Position numbers and translations under genes: made by a program
Notes under the pieces: model-generated
Seen by the model: the letters and a program-made list of their open reading frames with translations, nothing else
The model's database searches: none
What the model was told of the DNA's origin: nothing
Shown: positions 7,924-16,718 of the stretch, one piece after another
Layout of the letters: every line of letters begins with the position of its first letter
Numbering within the stretch: the first letter of the stretch is position 1
Assembly: GCF_024753215.1 (NCBI RefSeq)
Contig: NZ_JANUGV010000006.1
Coordinates: 1 to 64,000 of the forward strand
Direction: 5' to 3'
Length of the DNA: 64,000 nucleotides
Source of the DNA: Massilia solisilvae
Lineage (GTDB): Bacteria; Pseudomonadota; Gammaproteobacteria; Burkholderiales; Burkholderiaceae_D

Positions 7924-8009
7924 CGTCGTTCCCGCGGAGGCGGGAACCCATGCTGAGTGCGCATCTACCCGGCTTTTTCGGGAGCCGCGTGTGCGCGGGA
8001 ACGACGTCG
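7924..8009. repeat. REP unit (CGTCGTTCCCGC family)
   Basis: The left arm CGTCGTTCCCGCGGAGGCGG forms its own hairpin and is followed by GAACCCATGCTGAG. The right arm ends GCGCGGGAACGACG. This is part of the 553-bp gene-free stretch 7651-8203, which otherwise holds two terminators, a second REP unit (8030-8136) and the ybeD leader. Confidence 0.75.
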
Positions 8010-8029
8010 GACAAAGCATTTTTTTGGGG

Positions 8030-8136
8030 CCGTCGTTCCGGCGAACGCCGGAACCCATAACCCGGATGCACGACCGCGCAGCTTCCGCTCAGCCGCGCGC
8101 GCTTGGCATGGGTCCCGGCCTTCGCCGGGACGACGG
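8030..8136. repeat. REP unit (CGTCGTTCCGGC family)
   Basis: A palindromic left arm CGTCGTTCCGGCGAACGCCG and a right arm GTCCCGGCCTTCGCCGGGAC followed by GACGG face each other across about 55 bases. In one frame the arms encode VPAKAGTH-like peptides often mis-annotated as proteins. The two halves differ from each other more than in the other copies. Confidence 0.8.
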
Positions 8137-8203
8137 CGCCCATCTTGCGCCACCGGGGTTTGCCCCCACATTGGCTACAATGCGCTTTTGAACTGGAACA
8201 CAC

Positions 8204-8470
8204 ATGGACCCGAACGAATCCCTCATCGAATACCCGAGCGACTTCCCGATCAAGGTGATGGGGGCCACGCACGAGGAGTTTGCCGCCACCATCACCAGCG
8301 TGCTGGTCGAGCTCGACCCGACTTTCCACTCTGGCAAGATGACGGTGCGCCCCTCGGCCAAGGGCAACTACACCGGCCTGACCGTGATCGTGCGCGCCAC
8401 CAGCCGCGAGCAGCTCGACGACATCTACCGCGCGCTGTCCGGCCATCCGATGGTCAAGGTGGTGCTGTAA
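8204..8470 (+). CDS. ybeD: YbeD / DUF493 family protein
   Basis: An 88-residue member of the YbeD (UPF0250, DUF493) family with an ACT-like fold and unknown function. Visible family features are [11 protein letters not shown] near the start, [20 protein letters not shown] in the middle and the terminal HPMVKVVL. The gene sits directly upstream of lipB, as in E. coli and most beta- and gammaproteobacteria, which strengthens the call. A TACAAT hexamer at 8176-8181 may be its -10 box. There is no obvious Shine-Dalgarno. Confidence 0.9.
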   Translation: MDPNESLIEYPSDFPIKVMGATHEEFAATITSVLVELDPTFHSGKMTVRPSAKGNYTGLTVIVRATSREQLDDIYRALSGHPMVKVVL

Positions 8471-8509
8471 AAACTGGCTGCCTTCAAGGCGCGGCCGTGG
8501 GCGCTGGCT

Positions 8510-8515
8510 TATAAT
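8510..8515 (+). promoter_or_regulatory. -10 box TATAAT upstream of lipB
   Basis: A perfect TATAAT lies 34 bp before the chosen lipB start and would give a short leader. No good -35 hexamer is present at 16-18 bp. It overlaps an alternative lipB ATG (8514), which would be excluded from a transcript starting downstream of this box and so favours the start at 8550. Confidence 0.4.
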
Positions 8516-8549
8516 GACGGGGCTGTTCACCAATCCCGACCGATTTTCC

Positions 8550-9254
8550 ATGCACCCGACCCGCCCCGCCAGGCCGATCATTCGCGAGCTTGGCCGCGCC
8601 GATTACGAGCCGATCTTCGCCGCGATGCGCGCGTTCACCGACGCGCGTACGCCCGATTCGGCGGACGAATTGTGGATCGTCGAGCACCCGCCGGTGTACA
8701 CGCTGGGCCTGGGCGCGGACCGCGCGCACATCCTGGCCCCGCACGAGATCCCGGTGGTGCAGACCGACCGCGGCGGCGAAGTCACCTACCACGGCCCCGG
8801 CCAGGTGGTGATCTACCTGCTGATGGACCTGCGGCGCCAGAAGCCGGCCGGCAAGCTGTACGCGCGCCAGTTCGTCAATCGCATCGAGCAAGCCGTGATC
8901 GATGTGCTGGCGGCGTATAATCTGGAAGGCGAACGCATCGCCGGTGCGCCCGGCATCTACATCGCGCAAGGGCCCCGCAAGGGCGCCAAGATCGCCGCGC
9001 TTGGCCTCAAGGTGCGTGGCAACGGCTGCACCTACCACGGCGTGTCGCTGAATGTCGCGATGGACCTGACCCCCTTCTCGTGGATCAACCCGTGCGGTTA
9101 CTCGGGCCTGGCCACGGTCGACATGCGCACGATGGGCGTGGAGGCGCCGCTGGCCGACGTCCAGCACGCGCTCGCGCAGGCGCTGGTGCGCCACCTGGCT
9201 GCGGAACCCCAGCCAGCACCCAACAACCCGATTGACAGCCTCACAAGGGCATGA
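8550..9254 (+). CDS. lipB: Octanoyltransferase LipB
   Basis: A 234-residue lipoyl(octanoyl) transferase. It moves octanoate from acyl carrier protein to lipoyl domains of 2-oxoacid dehydrogenases and the glycine cleavage H protein, in the cytosol. Conserved blocks are [66 protein letters not shown] with the catalytic Cys, and [11 protein letters not shown]. Lys in GAKIAALG completes the Cys/Lys dyad. The ATG at 8550 matches the length of E. coli LipB; an ATG at 8514 would add 12 residues. The stop overlaps the lipA start by four bases, giving translational coupling. Confidence 0.96.
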   Translation: MHPTRPARPIIRELGRADYEPIFAAMRAFTDARTPDSADELWIVEHPPVYTLGLGADRAHILAPHEIPVVQTDRGGEVTYHGPGQVVIYLLMDLRRQKPAGKLYARQFVNRIEQAVIDVLAAYNLEGERIAGAPGIYIAQGPRKGAKIAALGLKVRGNGCTYHGVSLNVAMDLTPFSWINPCGYSGLATVDMRTMGVEAPLADVQHALAQALVRHLAAEPQPAPNNPIDSLTRA

Positions 9255-10255
9255 GCCTCATGACTTCCGACACCGATACCGGCACCGCACCCGTCTACAA
9301 CCCGAGCGAAAAGCAGAAGGGCGCCAGCAAGACCTCGCGCATCCCGATCAAGATCGTGCCGGTAGAGGATACCGAGCGCCTGAGGAAGCCGGACTGGATC
9401 CGCGTGAAGGCGGCCACGCACTCGTCGCGCTTCTACGAGATCAAGGACATCCTGCGCGCCAACAAGCTGGTGACGGTGTGCGAGGAAGCGAGCTGCCCGA
9501 ACATCGGCGAGTGCTTCGGCAAGGGCACCGCGACCTTCATGATCATGGGCGACAAGTGCACCCGCCGCTGCCCGTTCTGCGACGTGGGCCACGGCCGCCC
9601 CGACCCGCTGGACGAAAACGAGCCGGGCAACCTGGCCAAGACCATCGCCGACCTGCGCCTGTCGTACGTGGTGATCACCTCGGTGGACCGCGACGACCTG
9701 CGTGACGGCGGCGCCGGCCACTTCGTCAACTGCATCACCAAGACGCGCGAGCTGTCGCCGCGCACCAAAATCGAGGTGCTGGTGCCGGACTTCCGCGGCC
9801 GCCTGGAAAAAGCGCTGAACATCTTCGCCGACGGCTTGCCGGACGTGATGAATCACAACCTGGAAACCGTGCCGCGCCTGTACAAGGAAGCGCGCCCGGG
9901 CGCCGACTACCACCACTCGCTGCAGCTGCTGCGCGACTTCAAGAAGATGTACCCGTCGGCCGTGACCAAGTCGGGCCTGATGGTGGGCCTGGGCGAAACC
10001 GACGAGGAGATCCTCGAGGTGATGCGCGACATGCGCGCGCACGACATCGACATGCTGACCATCGGCCAGTACCTGGCGCCGTCGAACTCGCACCTGCCGG
10101 TGCGCCGCTACGTGCACCCGGACACCTTCAAGATGTTCGAGGAAAAGGCCTACGAAATGGGCTTCGTGCACGCCGCCGTGGGCGCGATGGTGCGCTCGTC
10201 GTACCATGCGGACCAGCAGGCGCACAACGCCGGTGTCGAAGGCGTGAACGACTAA
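9251..10255 (+). CDS. lipA: Lipoyl synthase LipA
   Basis: A 334-residue radical-SAM enzyme that inserts two sulfurs into octanoyl groups placed by LipB. The radical-SAM cluster motif is CTRRCPFC, and the auxiliary iron-sulfur cluster uses [12 protein letters not shown], both seen in order. Further landmarks are the family segment [37 protein letters not shown] and the C-terminal serine ligand region VRSSYHADQ. The N-terminus up to residue 25 is a variable extension. The ATG overlaps the lipB stop. The gene ends in front of a hairpin terminator at 10267-10298. Confidence 0.97.
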   Translation: MSLMTSDTDTGTAPVYNPSEKQKGASKTSRIPIKIVPVEDTERLRKPDWIRVKAATHSSRFYEIKDILRANKLVTVCEEASCPNIGECFGKGTATFMIMGDKCTRRCPFCDVGHGRPDPLDENEPGNLAKTIADLRLSYVVITSVDRDDLRDGGAGHFVNCITKTRELSPRTKIEVLVPDFRGRLEKALNIFADGLPDVMNHNLETVPRLYKEARPGADYHHSLQLLRDFKKMYPSAVTKSGLMVGLGETDEEILEVMRDMRAHDIDMLTIGQYLAPSNSHLPVRRYVHPDTFKMFEEKAYEMGFVHAAVGAMVRSSYHADQQAHNAGVEGVND

Positions 10256-10266
10256 AAATCAGCAGG

Positions 10267-10298
10267 AAAATCGGAGTCCGGCACGGCGGCCGATTTTT
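10267..10298 (+). terminator. Terminator of the ybeD-lipB-lipA unit
   Basis: The stem AAAATCGG/CCGATTTT (10267-10274 with 10290-10297) encloses a GC-rich loop and ends in a T run. It lies 11 bases after the lipA stop codon. Confidence 0.75.
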
Positions 10299-10655
10299 CT
10301 AAACTGGTTTCGAAACAATACCTTACCGTCGAACATCGCCTTTCCGTAGGATGGGAATTGCGAGTCGACTAGTTTGGCGATGTCGCGTTCCCGAACCCGA
10401 CGTTTCGATGAGTGCAGCCCTCGGTGCAGCTGTCCCGTTCTCTTCTGGCTACAGTCGTAACTCTCATGCCCATGTCGGGATCGAGGGCGCGTAAAGCAGT
10501 GGGCCGCAGCGCCCAACCACGTAGTCTAGTCCCGCGTGCCGCCTGATTCGGGAACGTTTCAGGCCGTATTTGATCTGCGCTGGATCAATACCTGAGCCGC
10601 TCAAAAGCAACATTCTTCCAAGAAACCGAAGTAACGGGTCGCGGGGAGGAACGCT
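10299..10655. other. Gene-free leader region before the rhs gene
   Basis: About 357 bp with no convincing reading frame, RNA gene or repeat. Its base composition is more balanced than that of the neighbouring lip genes and resembles the rhs region, so it probably belongs to the accessory island. GGGGAGG at its end is the Shine-Dalgarno of the rhs gene. I see no clear sigma-70 hexamers. Confidence 0.5.
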
Positions 10656-13600
10656 ATGAGCGGTGGCGCAGAGCGGGTGTCGGCTTTTGAAGTCCGTCCG
10701 GCGGCCGTGTTGCGGTGGCCACTCGCATTCATCGTCGTACTCGGCTCGGTCCTGCTCATCGGCACGGCCAGCGCCCAAAGCTGCAGCCCAGCCCCTGGAG
10801 GCGAGCCGAATAGCTGTTCGCTCAATTCAGTGGCGAGCCTGGGCGCAAGCAGCGGTACGAACCTCGGTGCGGGGAATCCCATTAACGTCGTCACCGGTAA
10901 CAAGTACCAGCGCGAGGACGATATGCCCGCGCTTCCCGGCATTCTCGGCCTCGAGATCATCCGCCACTACAACAGTGCTTACAGCGCGCCGGCAAACTGG
11001 AATGGGTTGATCGGGCGGGGATGGCGCCTATCATATGAGACGGAGCTTGTTGACAGATACGGCGTGATCCAGGTGCTGCAAGCCGATGGAGGCCGCGCGA
11101 TCTTCGGCAGGGATCCCAAGCATCCCAGTTTGTGCAGCAGCTCCAACCCTGCAAACGGGATCATGCGACTCAACACGCAGGCGAATGGCAAGCTCTCATA
11201 CACATGGACATGGCCGAACGGGCGGTCGTTCCGTTTCAACCATGCAGGCAAGCTTGAACGGATCTCCGCACCGAGCGGCGAAGTTGTCCAACTCATCTAC
11301 GATAGCGCCAACCTACTGGTACGTGTGATCGATCCGCAGGGTCGCACTCTTCGCTTAGTTTATTCCAACCGAAGGGACGCTGAACACTTTCATGGCGTCC
11401 GGTACATCGACAGCCCGGTTGGCCGGTTCGAGTATGAATACGGCAGCGAGTTGCCGAAAGGCAGCAAGTTGGACCCGCGCGCCCTGCTGGCAAACCTTGT
11501 CCGCGTAAGACTGCCAAGTGGCTTGCCGGATACAGGACCGACATCGGGTGCCAGGCGAGCGACAGACAGTAGCATTACCCGCATCTACCATCACGAGAAT
11601 CCGGCGATCCCGTGGCTACTCACGGGCATCAGCATCGAAACGGTCGGCAGCGATGGCAGGCCAATGAGAAGACGCTATGCCACCTATGGCTACGACGTCA
11701 ACGGCCGAGCGAACCTCAGCACCCACGCCGGCAATGCGGGACGCGTCGAGCTCAGCACCGTCGAACCCGGCAAGACGGTCCTGACGAACAGCCTGGGTCA
11801 GAAGACGACCTACCTGTACGCGACGATTGCGGGCGAACATCGCCTGCTCGAAGTGCGTGGGGCAGGATGCGTCGCCTGCGGCGAGACCAACGTGCGGTAT
11901 GGCTACAATCAGCGCGGCCAACTGATCGAAACGACGAAATTGTCGGAGGATGGGGCGCCGTTGGCGATGCGCCGGGTGGAGCGCGACTCGCTCGGTCGCG
12001 TCGCGGCGATCAGCGAGATCCTGTACTGGAACGGAAAAGCCGGGACGCCAAGGCTGCAAGTGCGCTTCGGATACGACGGCGCCAAGCTTGCGCCGGTCCT
12101 AATTGCGCGTCCCAGCGTGGTGCAAGGCAAGGAAGCGGTAACTCGGGTCACCTACAACGAGGCTGGTCAGCCGCTGAGTGTCGAAGAAAGCGGCTGGGTG
12201 CCTGGATTCGACGGCACGCAGCCAACGAGGATAGAACGTACCACGAGCTTTGGCTACACCAACATCAACGGTCGCAGTCTGCTTGCCCGGATCGACGGCC
12301 CGCTTCGAAACGGTCCAAGCAATAGCCCGCGCGATTCGGACATCACGGTGTTCGAATATGATCACGGTGCCGCGAACGCGAGCGCGATGCCGAACAGTGC
12401 CGCCGGCACGGCCGGGCTGTCTATCTACGACGAAAGCCAAAACCGGCATGGCATCCTGACTCGGATGATCGCGCCCGGCGGGCGCGTTACTGCCATCCTC
12501 AAGCACGACGACGCGGGCAGGCCGAGCCGCATCAGCACGCCAAGCGGTGTCGAGGTTGGATTTGCTTTCGATCGGCTCGGGCACCTCGTGCTGCGGCGGA
12601 CCGGTAACGTTAGCGAACACTTGTCGTACAACGAGCTCGGCCAGCTAGCGAGCGTCAGGCAAGCGACCGGGCAGGTTGCGTACTACGCCTATGACGGCGA
12701 TGGCCGTGTCAGCGAAATTTTCGACGCGCAGAACAACCGGATCCGGATCAACCGAAATACCGAGGGCCAGCTGCTCTCGCGTGAATTGCTCAACCCGGAC
12801 GGCAGCATCGCGCAGCGGTCTGATCTTTCGCGACTTTTGACGGCTCCCGAGACGCACGCCGATTTCGAGCAAGGTAAGGCGGGGCTGAGCGAGCCGGACC
12901 TGATGCAGATTGCCTCTGGCTTGCCCGAAGCGTTTCTCATGCCCGTCCGCGTTACGAGGTTTGCCGATCAAGAAAATCGCCAGCCGGCGCGGTTCACGGA
13001 CGCGCGCGGCATCGAGAGCGAACACTGCTTCGACGATTTCAGACGCCTGGTCAGGGTCAGTAGCGCCGACGCCGGAGAGACGCTGTTCCGCTACGACGCC
13101 GCCGACCATTTGACCGGCAAGACGACCGGCTACGGCACCTCGGACGCGGTCACGGTGGAATACCGGTACGACCTGGCAGGCCGGGTGATCGAACAGGTCG
13201 CGCCCGAAGGGAAGACCATGATCCGCTACGGCAAGTCTGGTCGTCCTGTACGCATCGTATTCCCAGCGGGGGAGGAACGTTATGAATACGATGACGCTGC
13301 GCGCCTCATCGCCCATACACGGATCATCGACGGTCACAGTTTTACGACAGGTTACGCATACGACGAACGGGGCCAGCTCAGCAGGAAAATGCTGCCGGAT
13401 GGTCAGGTTCTGCTCTACCGCTATAACGGTACCATGCACCCAAAGGCTGGACTGCTGGCCGGAATCGCGCGCCAGGATCTCTTCGGCAGGACCGTACTGC
13501 TCGATGGATTGAACGACGCCGACGACGGATTTGTCAGGCAGCGCTACCAGCTCGCCAACGGCGTTTCCTACATTCGTGAGCTGGACCAGCATGGGGACAT

Positions 13601-15539
13601 CACGCGCATTGGCAGTCCTGGGGTCTGGGAAGAACAGCAACGGCGGGACGCTCTCGGTCAGCTAAGGCTGCGCAGCGCGTCCGGTATGACGACCGCATAT
13701 GCCTACGATTCATTTGGCCGGTTTGTGGGCGCCGAGACCGCCGGAGCTCCTGACAGCAAGCGTGGGTACGCCTACGACATGGGCGGCAACGTGCTGGCAC
13801 GCCTTGCGGGGACGATGCTGACGAGGTACCGGTTTGCGCCTACCAATAACCACATCATCCGGTCGGAGGTGGGTGAGCGCAACGTGCCGTACTTCTACAA
13901 CGGTGCTGGGAGTGTGGAACGTGCTGGTGCCATGTCGTACCGCTGGGACAGCCAGCAGCGCCTCATCAAGGTCGAGCGCGATGGCAAGCCGGTCGCAGAA
14001 TACGCGTACAACCCGTTTGGCGAACGAATCAAGAAAGTCGTCTACGCCAACGACCGGTGGTCGGTCACCTACTTTTTCTACGATGGGAATCAGCTGGTGG
14101 CGGAGGCCGAGCCGAACGCGGGCAGCCTGATCCTCACGCGCCAGTATGTCTGGCTTGAGGATCTGGCAGGATCGAGGCCGATCGCCATGTTGCAGGCAAA
14201 AAGCAGCGCGTCCCTGCCGGTGATGGCGCTCGCGGCGCTTCCGGGCGGGGCGGCCCGCCAGGCGCGCCGCAACGACGTCTTCGTAATCGTCGCAGACCAC
14301 ACCGGCGCCCCTCGCGCCGTGGTGGGTGAAGGGCGGCGCATCGTCTGGCGCGCGGATGTGCTGGGCTACGGCGAGGCGAGCCCGGCGCCGGGCAATCTGC
14401 TGACACTGAACCTACGCGGCTCGAACCAGTATTTTGACGAAGAGACGGGGCTGCACTATAACGCGCGGCGCTACCTCGATGCGGCGAGCGGGCGCTACCT
14501 GAGCGCAGATCCGCTCGGCTTGCTTGGCGGCGCCAATCCGTACGCGTTCGGCGACAACAATCCGGTCGACCGGATTGACCCATTGGGCCTGCAGGCGAAA
14601 CCGGCCGGCCCGGTCAGCAGCTGGGTATTCCAGGACAAGCTCAAGTACGTGGTCGAGCGCGTCGCGGACAAGTACCCGGGCGAGCTGGGTGATGCGCTTA
14701 AAGAAATGGTCAGTCCGGCCGCGTTGGCGACGACTGCTGGCATCTTCACACTTTGGGCCGGTGCCCAATTCACACCATACGGATGGCTTGCCGACATCGT
14801 CATGGCCTTCACTGGCGTTGGCTTCATGGGTAAGGCGGCATGGGATGTCATCTCGGGGCTTTACGATTCGGGATCGCTCATCGTCAATGCCAAGTGCGAA
14901 GGCGATCTACAACGGGCGGGGGATATACTGGCGAAGGATCTCGGCAAGGCGGTTGTGGCAGCTGGGGCGGGAGCCGCCGCCGGTGGCGCTCCGAAGATTG
15001 CAAAGCTGATCAGGCGCGTCTTCAAGGACAGTGCGGCGGCGCAAAAAGCAGCGACAGCGGCGGCGATTACTGAATCTTGGTTTGGAAAGTTTAAGCCGGG
15101 CAGATCGCGTAGTGGCAGCGTAGCAAACAAAGAACAGTTGGCGCTCCACCCGGACGACTATTCACCATGGGCAGAGGCACTGCTGGTGATTGACATGTGG
15201 CTCGAACCTGGAACGAAGATATACATGATAAATCTAAAAGACGCTACTCGGCCGGGTGGATGGGCGACCCCGGAACGGTTTACGAGTTTGGCCGAGGCGA
15301 GGAAAAAACTAGCTTTGCTTGAGGAATTCAAGGAGCCAGGAAGCAACTGTTGTGTCATTCAAGAATACACAGTTAAGGCTCCGATACCGATCCGTAAAGG
15401 TTTCGCCGGGGCGCTCACTTCCCGTAAGCCCCCATATGATAGTTACCCGGGCGGTGCTGAACAGTATCAGCTTTTGTTAGATAAAGGTCTGAATTGGCGT
15501 GATTTTTTAGAGCCCACTCCTAACCCCATCCAACTATGA
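10656..15539 (+). CDS. Rhs/YD-repeat polymorphic toxin with variable C-terminal domain
   Basis: A 1627-residue Rhs protein. A hydrophobic export segment ends near TASAQ (residue 41). A DUF6531-like module with NPINVVTGNKYQ and IIRHYNSAY follows at about 65-140. Many YD repeats run to about 1200 (YNQRGQLIETT, YAYDGDGRVSEIFD, YRYDLAGRVIEQV, YAYDERGQLSRK, YAYNPFGERIKKV). The RHS core at about 1240-1308 reads YFDEETGLHYNARRYLD, SADPLGLLGG and IDPLGL, the site where such proteins are autocleaved. The remaining 320 residues are the variable tip: a hydrophobic helical linker (about 1335-1440) and a probable toxin of about 150 residues with LEPGTKIY, a GGWATPERF stretch and YPGGAEQYQLL. The last pattern recalls TNT/DUF4237 NAD-glycohydrolases, but the DRxG arginine is not seen. 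No PAAR, VgrG or secretion gene is nearby. The stop overlaps the next ATG. Confidence 0.9.
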   Translation: MSGGAERVSAFEVRPAAVLRWPLAFIVVLGSVLLIGTASAQSCSPAPGGEPNSCSLNSVASLGASSGTNLGAGNPINVVTGNKYQREDDMPALPGILGLEIIRHYNSAYSAPANWNGLIGRGWRLSYETELVDRYGVIQVLQADGGRAIFGRDPKHPSLCSSSNPANGIMRLNTQANGKLSYTWTWPNGRSFRFNHAGKLERISAPSGEVVQLIYDSANLLVRVIDPQGRTLRLVYSNRRDAEHFHGVRYIDSPVGRFEYEYGSELPKGSKLDPRALLANLVRVRLPSGLPDTGPTSGARRATDSSITRIYHHENPAIPWLLTGISIETVGSDGRPMRRRYATYGYDVNGRANLSTHAGNAGRVELSTVEPGKTVLTNSLGQKTTYLYATIAGEHRLLEVRGAGCVACGETNVRYGYNQRGQLIETTKLSEDGAPLAMRRVERDSLGRVAAISEILYWNGKAGTPRLQVRFGYDGAKLAPVLIARPSVVQGKEAVTRVTYNEAGQPLSVEESGWVPGFDGTQPTRIERTTSFGYTNINGRSLLARIDGPLRNGPSNSPRDSDITVFEYDHGAANASAMPNSAAGTAGLSIYDESQNRHGILTRMIAPGGRVTAILKHDDAGRPSRISTPSGVEVGFAFDRLGHLVLRRTGNVSEHLSYNELGQLASVRQATGQVAYYAYDGDGRVSEIFDAQNNRIRINRNTEGQLLSRELLNPDGSIAQRSDLSRLLTAPETHADFEQGKAGLSEPDLMQIASGLPEAFLMPVRVTRFADQENRQPARFTDARGIESEHCFDDFRRLVRVSSADAGETLFRYDAADHLTGKTTGYGTSDAVTVEYRYDLAGRVIEQVAPEGKTMIRYGKSGRPVRIVFPAGEERYEYDDAARLIAHTRIIDGHSFTTGYAYDERGQLSRKMLPDGQVLLYRYNGTMHPKAGLLAGIARQDLFGRTVLLDGLNDADDGFVRQRYQLANGVSYIRELDQHGDITRIGSPGVWEEQQRRDALGQLRLRSASGMTTAYAYDSFGRFVGAETAGAPDSKRGYAYDMGGNVLARLAGTMLTRYRFAPTNNHIIRSEVGERNVPYFYNGAGSVERAGAMSYRWDSQQRLIKVERDGKPVAEYAYNPFGERIKKVVYANDRWSVTYFFYDGNQLVAEAEPNAGSLILTRQYVWLEDLAGSRPIAMLQAKSSASLPVMALAALPGGAARQARRNDVFVIVADHTGAPRAVVGEGRRIVWRADVLGYGEASPAPGNLLTLNLRGSNQYFDEETGLHYNARRYLDAASGRYLSADPLGLLGGANPYAFGDNNPVDRIDPLGLQAKPAGPVSSWVFQDKLKYVVERVADKYPGELGDALKEMVSPAALATTAGIFTLWAGAQFTPYGWLADIVMAFTGVGFMGKAAWDVISGLYDSGSLIVNAKCEGDLQRAGDILAKDLGKAVVAAGAGAAAGGAPKIAKLIRRVFKDSAAAQKAATAAAITESWFGKFKPGRSRSGSVANKEQLALHPDDYSPWAEALLVIDMWLEPGTKIYMINLKDATRPGGWATPERFTSLAEARKKLALLEEFKEPGSNCCVIQEYTVKAPIPIRKGFAGALTSRKPPYDSYPGGAEQYQLLLDKGLNWRDFLEPTPNPIQL

Positions 15540-16063
15540 GCGATTTTCACGATGCAGTCTACGTCAGCCGCGATGGTTTTTCCGCTCCAGTGGACCCATC
15601 GGCTACCGATAACCCATATTTTGGGCATTCGAACTTGGCAAAATCTGTACTAATGGGAGACCTCGGCACGATTCAGTGGCGAACGAAATCTCAGGGAACG
15701 AAGGAGCTCCATTTCAAGTCACCCGTGATTGCGGCGATTGACCCATCCTCAGATTTGCTCATCGTTATCCTTGCTTATGGCGATACCCAATTTCGTCGCC
15801 CGGCGAATGCGGCCGCTTTTCGAGCTAACGGCGACTTAGATCATGTGATTACTCCGCCTGCGGCCGTTGAACAAGTGGTCGAGCAACTCCCAGGACAAGC
15901 ACCGAGGACGATCCGCTATCCAGTTGAAGCAATGGCGGAGGTGCTCTTGAAGAACGGCCGTTCATTGATTGGCCTGGAATTCAGATACGAGTGGGTTGAG
16001 CGCAGATACTACGATCCAATTAGGCAACAATGGCTAGAACGTGATCAAATTTACCGTCGATAG
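15536..16063 (+). CDS. Putative cognate immunity protein (paralogue 1 of 3)
   Basis: A 175-residue protein of no family I recognise. Its ATG overlaps the rhs stop codon in an ATGA arrangement, so translation is coupled to the toxin, which is the usual position of the cognate immunity gene. It has no signal peptide or membrane segment. It shares with the genes at 16155 and 16719 the path AIDPSSDLLIVIL - (N)AAxF - G-LDHVI-P - RYPVEAM - YEWVERRYYDP - YRR. Its base composition is clearly lower in G/C than that of the flanking housekeeping genes. The function as an immunity protein is inferred from position and paralogy. Confidence 0.7.
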   Translation: MSDFHDAVYVSRDGFSAPVDPSATDNPYFGHSNLAKSVLMGDLGTIQWRTKSQGTKELHFKSPVIAAIDPSSDLLIVILAYGDTQFRRPANAAAFRANGDLDHVITPPAAVEQVVEQLPGQAPRTIRYPVEAMAEVLLKNGRSLIGLEFRYEWVERRYYDPIRQQWLERDQIYRR

Positions 16064-16154
16064 ATCCCGATGAACTGACACACCGGATGCTTCGTGCCCA
16101 AACGGCTGTGGGCCAATCGGCAACTCGCTCGAGCGCAGCGCTCACTACAATATC

Positions 16155-16673
16155 ATGAACATTCACGGTCTTTACTACTTCAACGCGAAAGGCGAAGTCG
16201 GCTACTTCGATACACCAGACGATCCATATTTCCTCGGCCCGAACAAGTCAGCACTGGCGTTGTCGTTATTTAATACTAACCGTGGCGTTGGTTGGTACTT
16301 CTTCAGGCACCAAGGTGATGAGGGCGAAGTAAAAATAGCGTTCGACAAAGGCTGTCGCGCAATCTATGACGCTACACGGACCCGTGTCGTTGCGGTCGGC
16401 CGACAGGAGCCATTAATAGTTTGGCTTACCAATGCGGCCGTCTTCGCGGAAGATGGGAAGCTCGACCACGTCATCGATCTGCCGAATTATGTCGAACATA
16501 GCTTCGACGGGAAAATGACAGAGCAGTACCCCGCAGAGGGCTTCGCGTTTGTGGAATCTAGAAAAGGAAAGATTGCACTAGGAGTGTATTTTTGTTTTCA
16601 ATGGGTTCAGACTCGCTTGTATGATCCTTTTGCTAGGCAATGGGGAGAGGTTATCGGCGTCGGGCGAAGTTGA
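16155..16673 (+). CDS. Putative immunity paralogue 2 of 3
   Basis: A 172-residue unrecognised protein. Sequence features shared with its neighbours are a front segment ending in DDPYFLGPNKSAL, then TNAAVFAEDGKLDHVIDLPNYVE, QYPAEGFAFVE, and the tail FQWVQTRLYDPFARQWGEV. It is the most divergent of the three and ends GVGRS rather than YRR. The gap to gene 1 is 91 bp and shows no Shine-Dalgarno immediately before the ATG. It is probably co-transcribed with rhs. It may protect against a different toxin variant, a common explanation for orphan immunity copies. Confidence 0.6.
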   Translation: MNIHGLYYFNAKGEVGYFDTPDDPYFLGPNKSALALSLFNTNRGVGWYFFRHQGDEGEVKIAFDKGCRAIYDATRTRVVAVGRQEPLIVWLTNAAVFAEDGKLDHVIDLPNYVEHSFDGKMTEQYPAEGFAFVESRKGKIALGVYFCFQWVQTRLYDPFARQWGEVIGVGRS

Positions 16674-16718
16674 GCTGGTAATTTACCCCGAGTGTCTGGG
16701 CGTCACGGCCCACATGTA

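Noticed and set aside
7924..8136. Regular palindromic arms as a CRISPR array
   Set aside because: Repeats are inverted pairs with irregular spacing and occur as single units elsewhere; no cas genes are present.
7847..8581. Minus-strand frame containing VVPAKAGTHAKRA and similar peptides
   Set aside because: These are translations of REP arms, a known source of false gene calls.
16064..16154. Remnant toxin tip between immunity paralogues 1 and 2
   Set aside because: The 91-bp gap has no open frame related to the rhs tip, so displaced toxin fragments are not supported.
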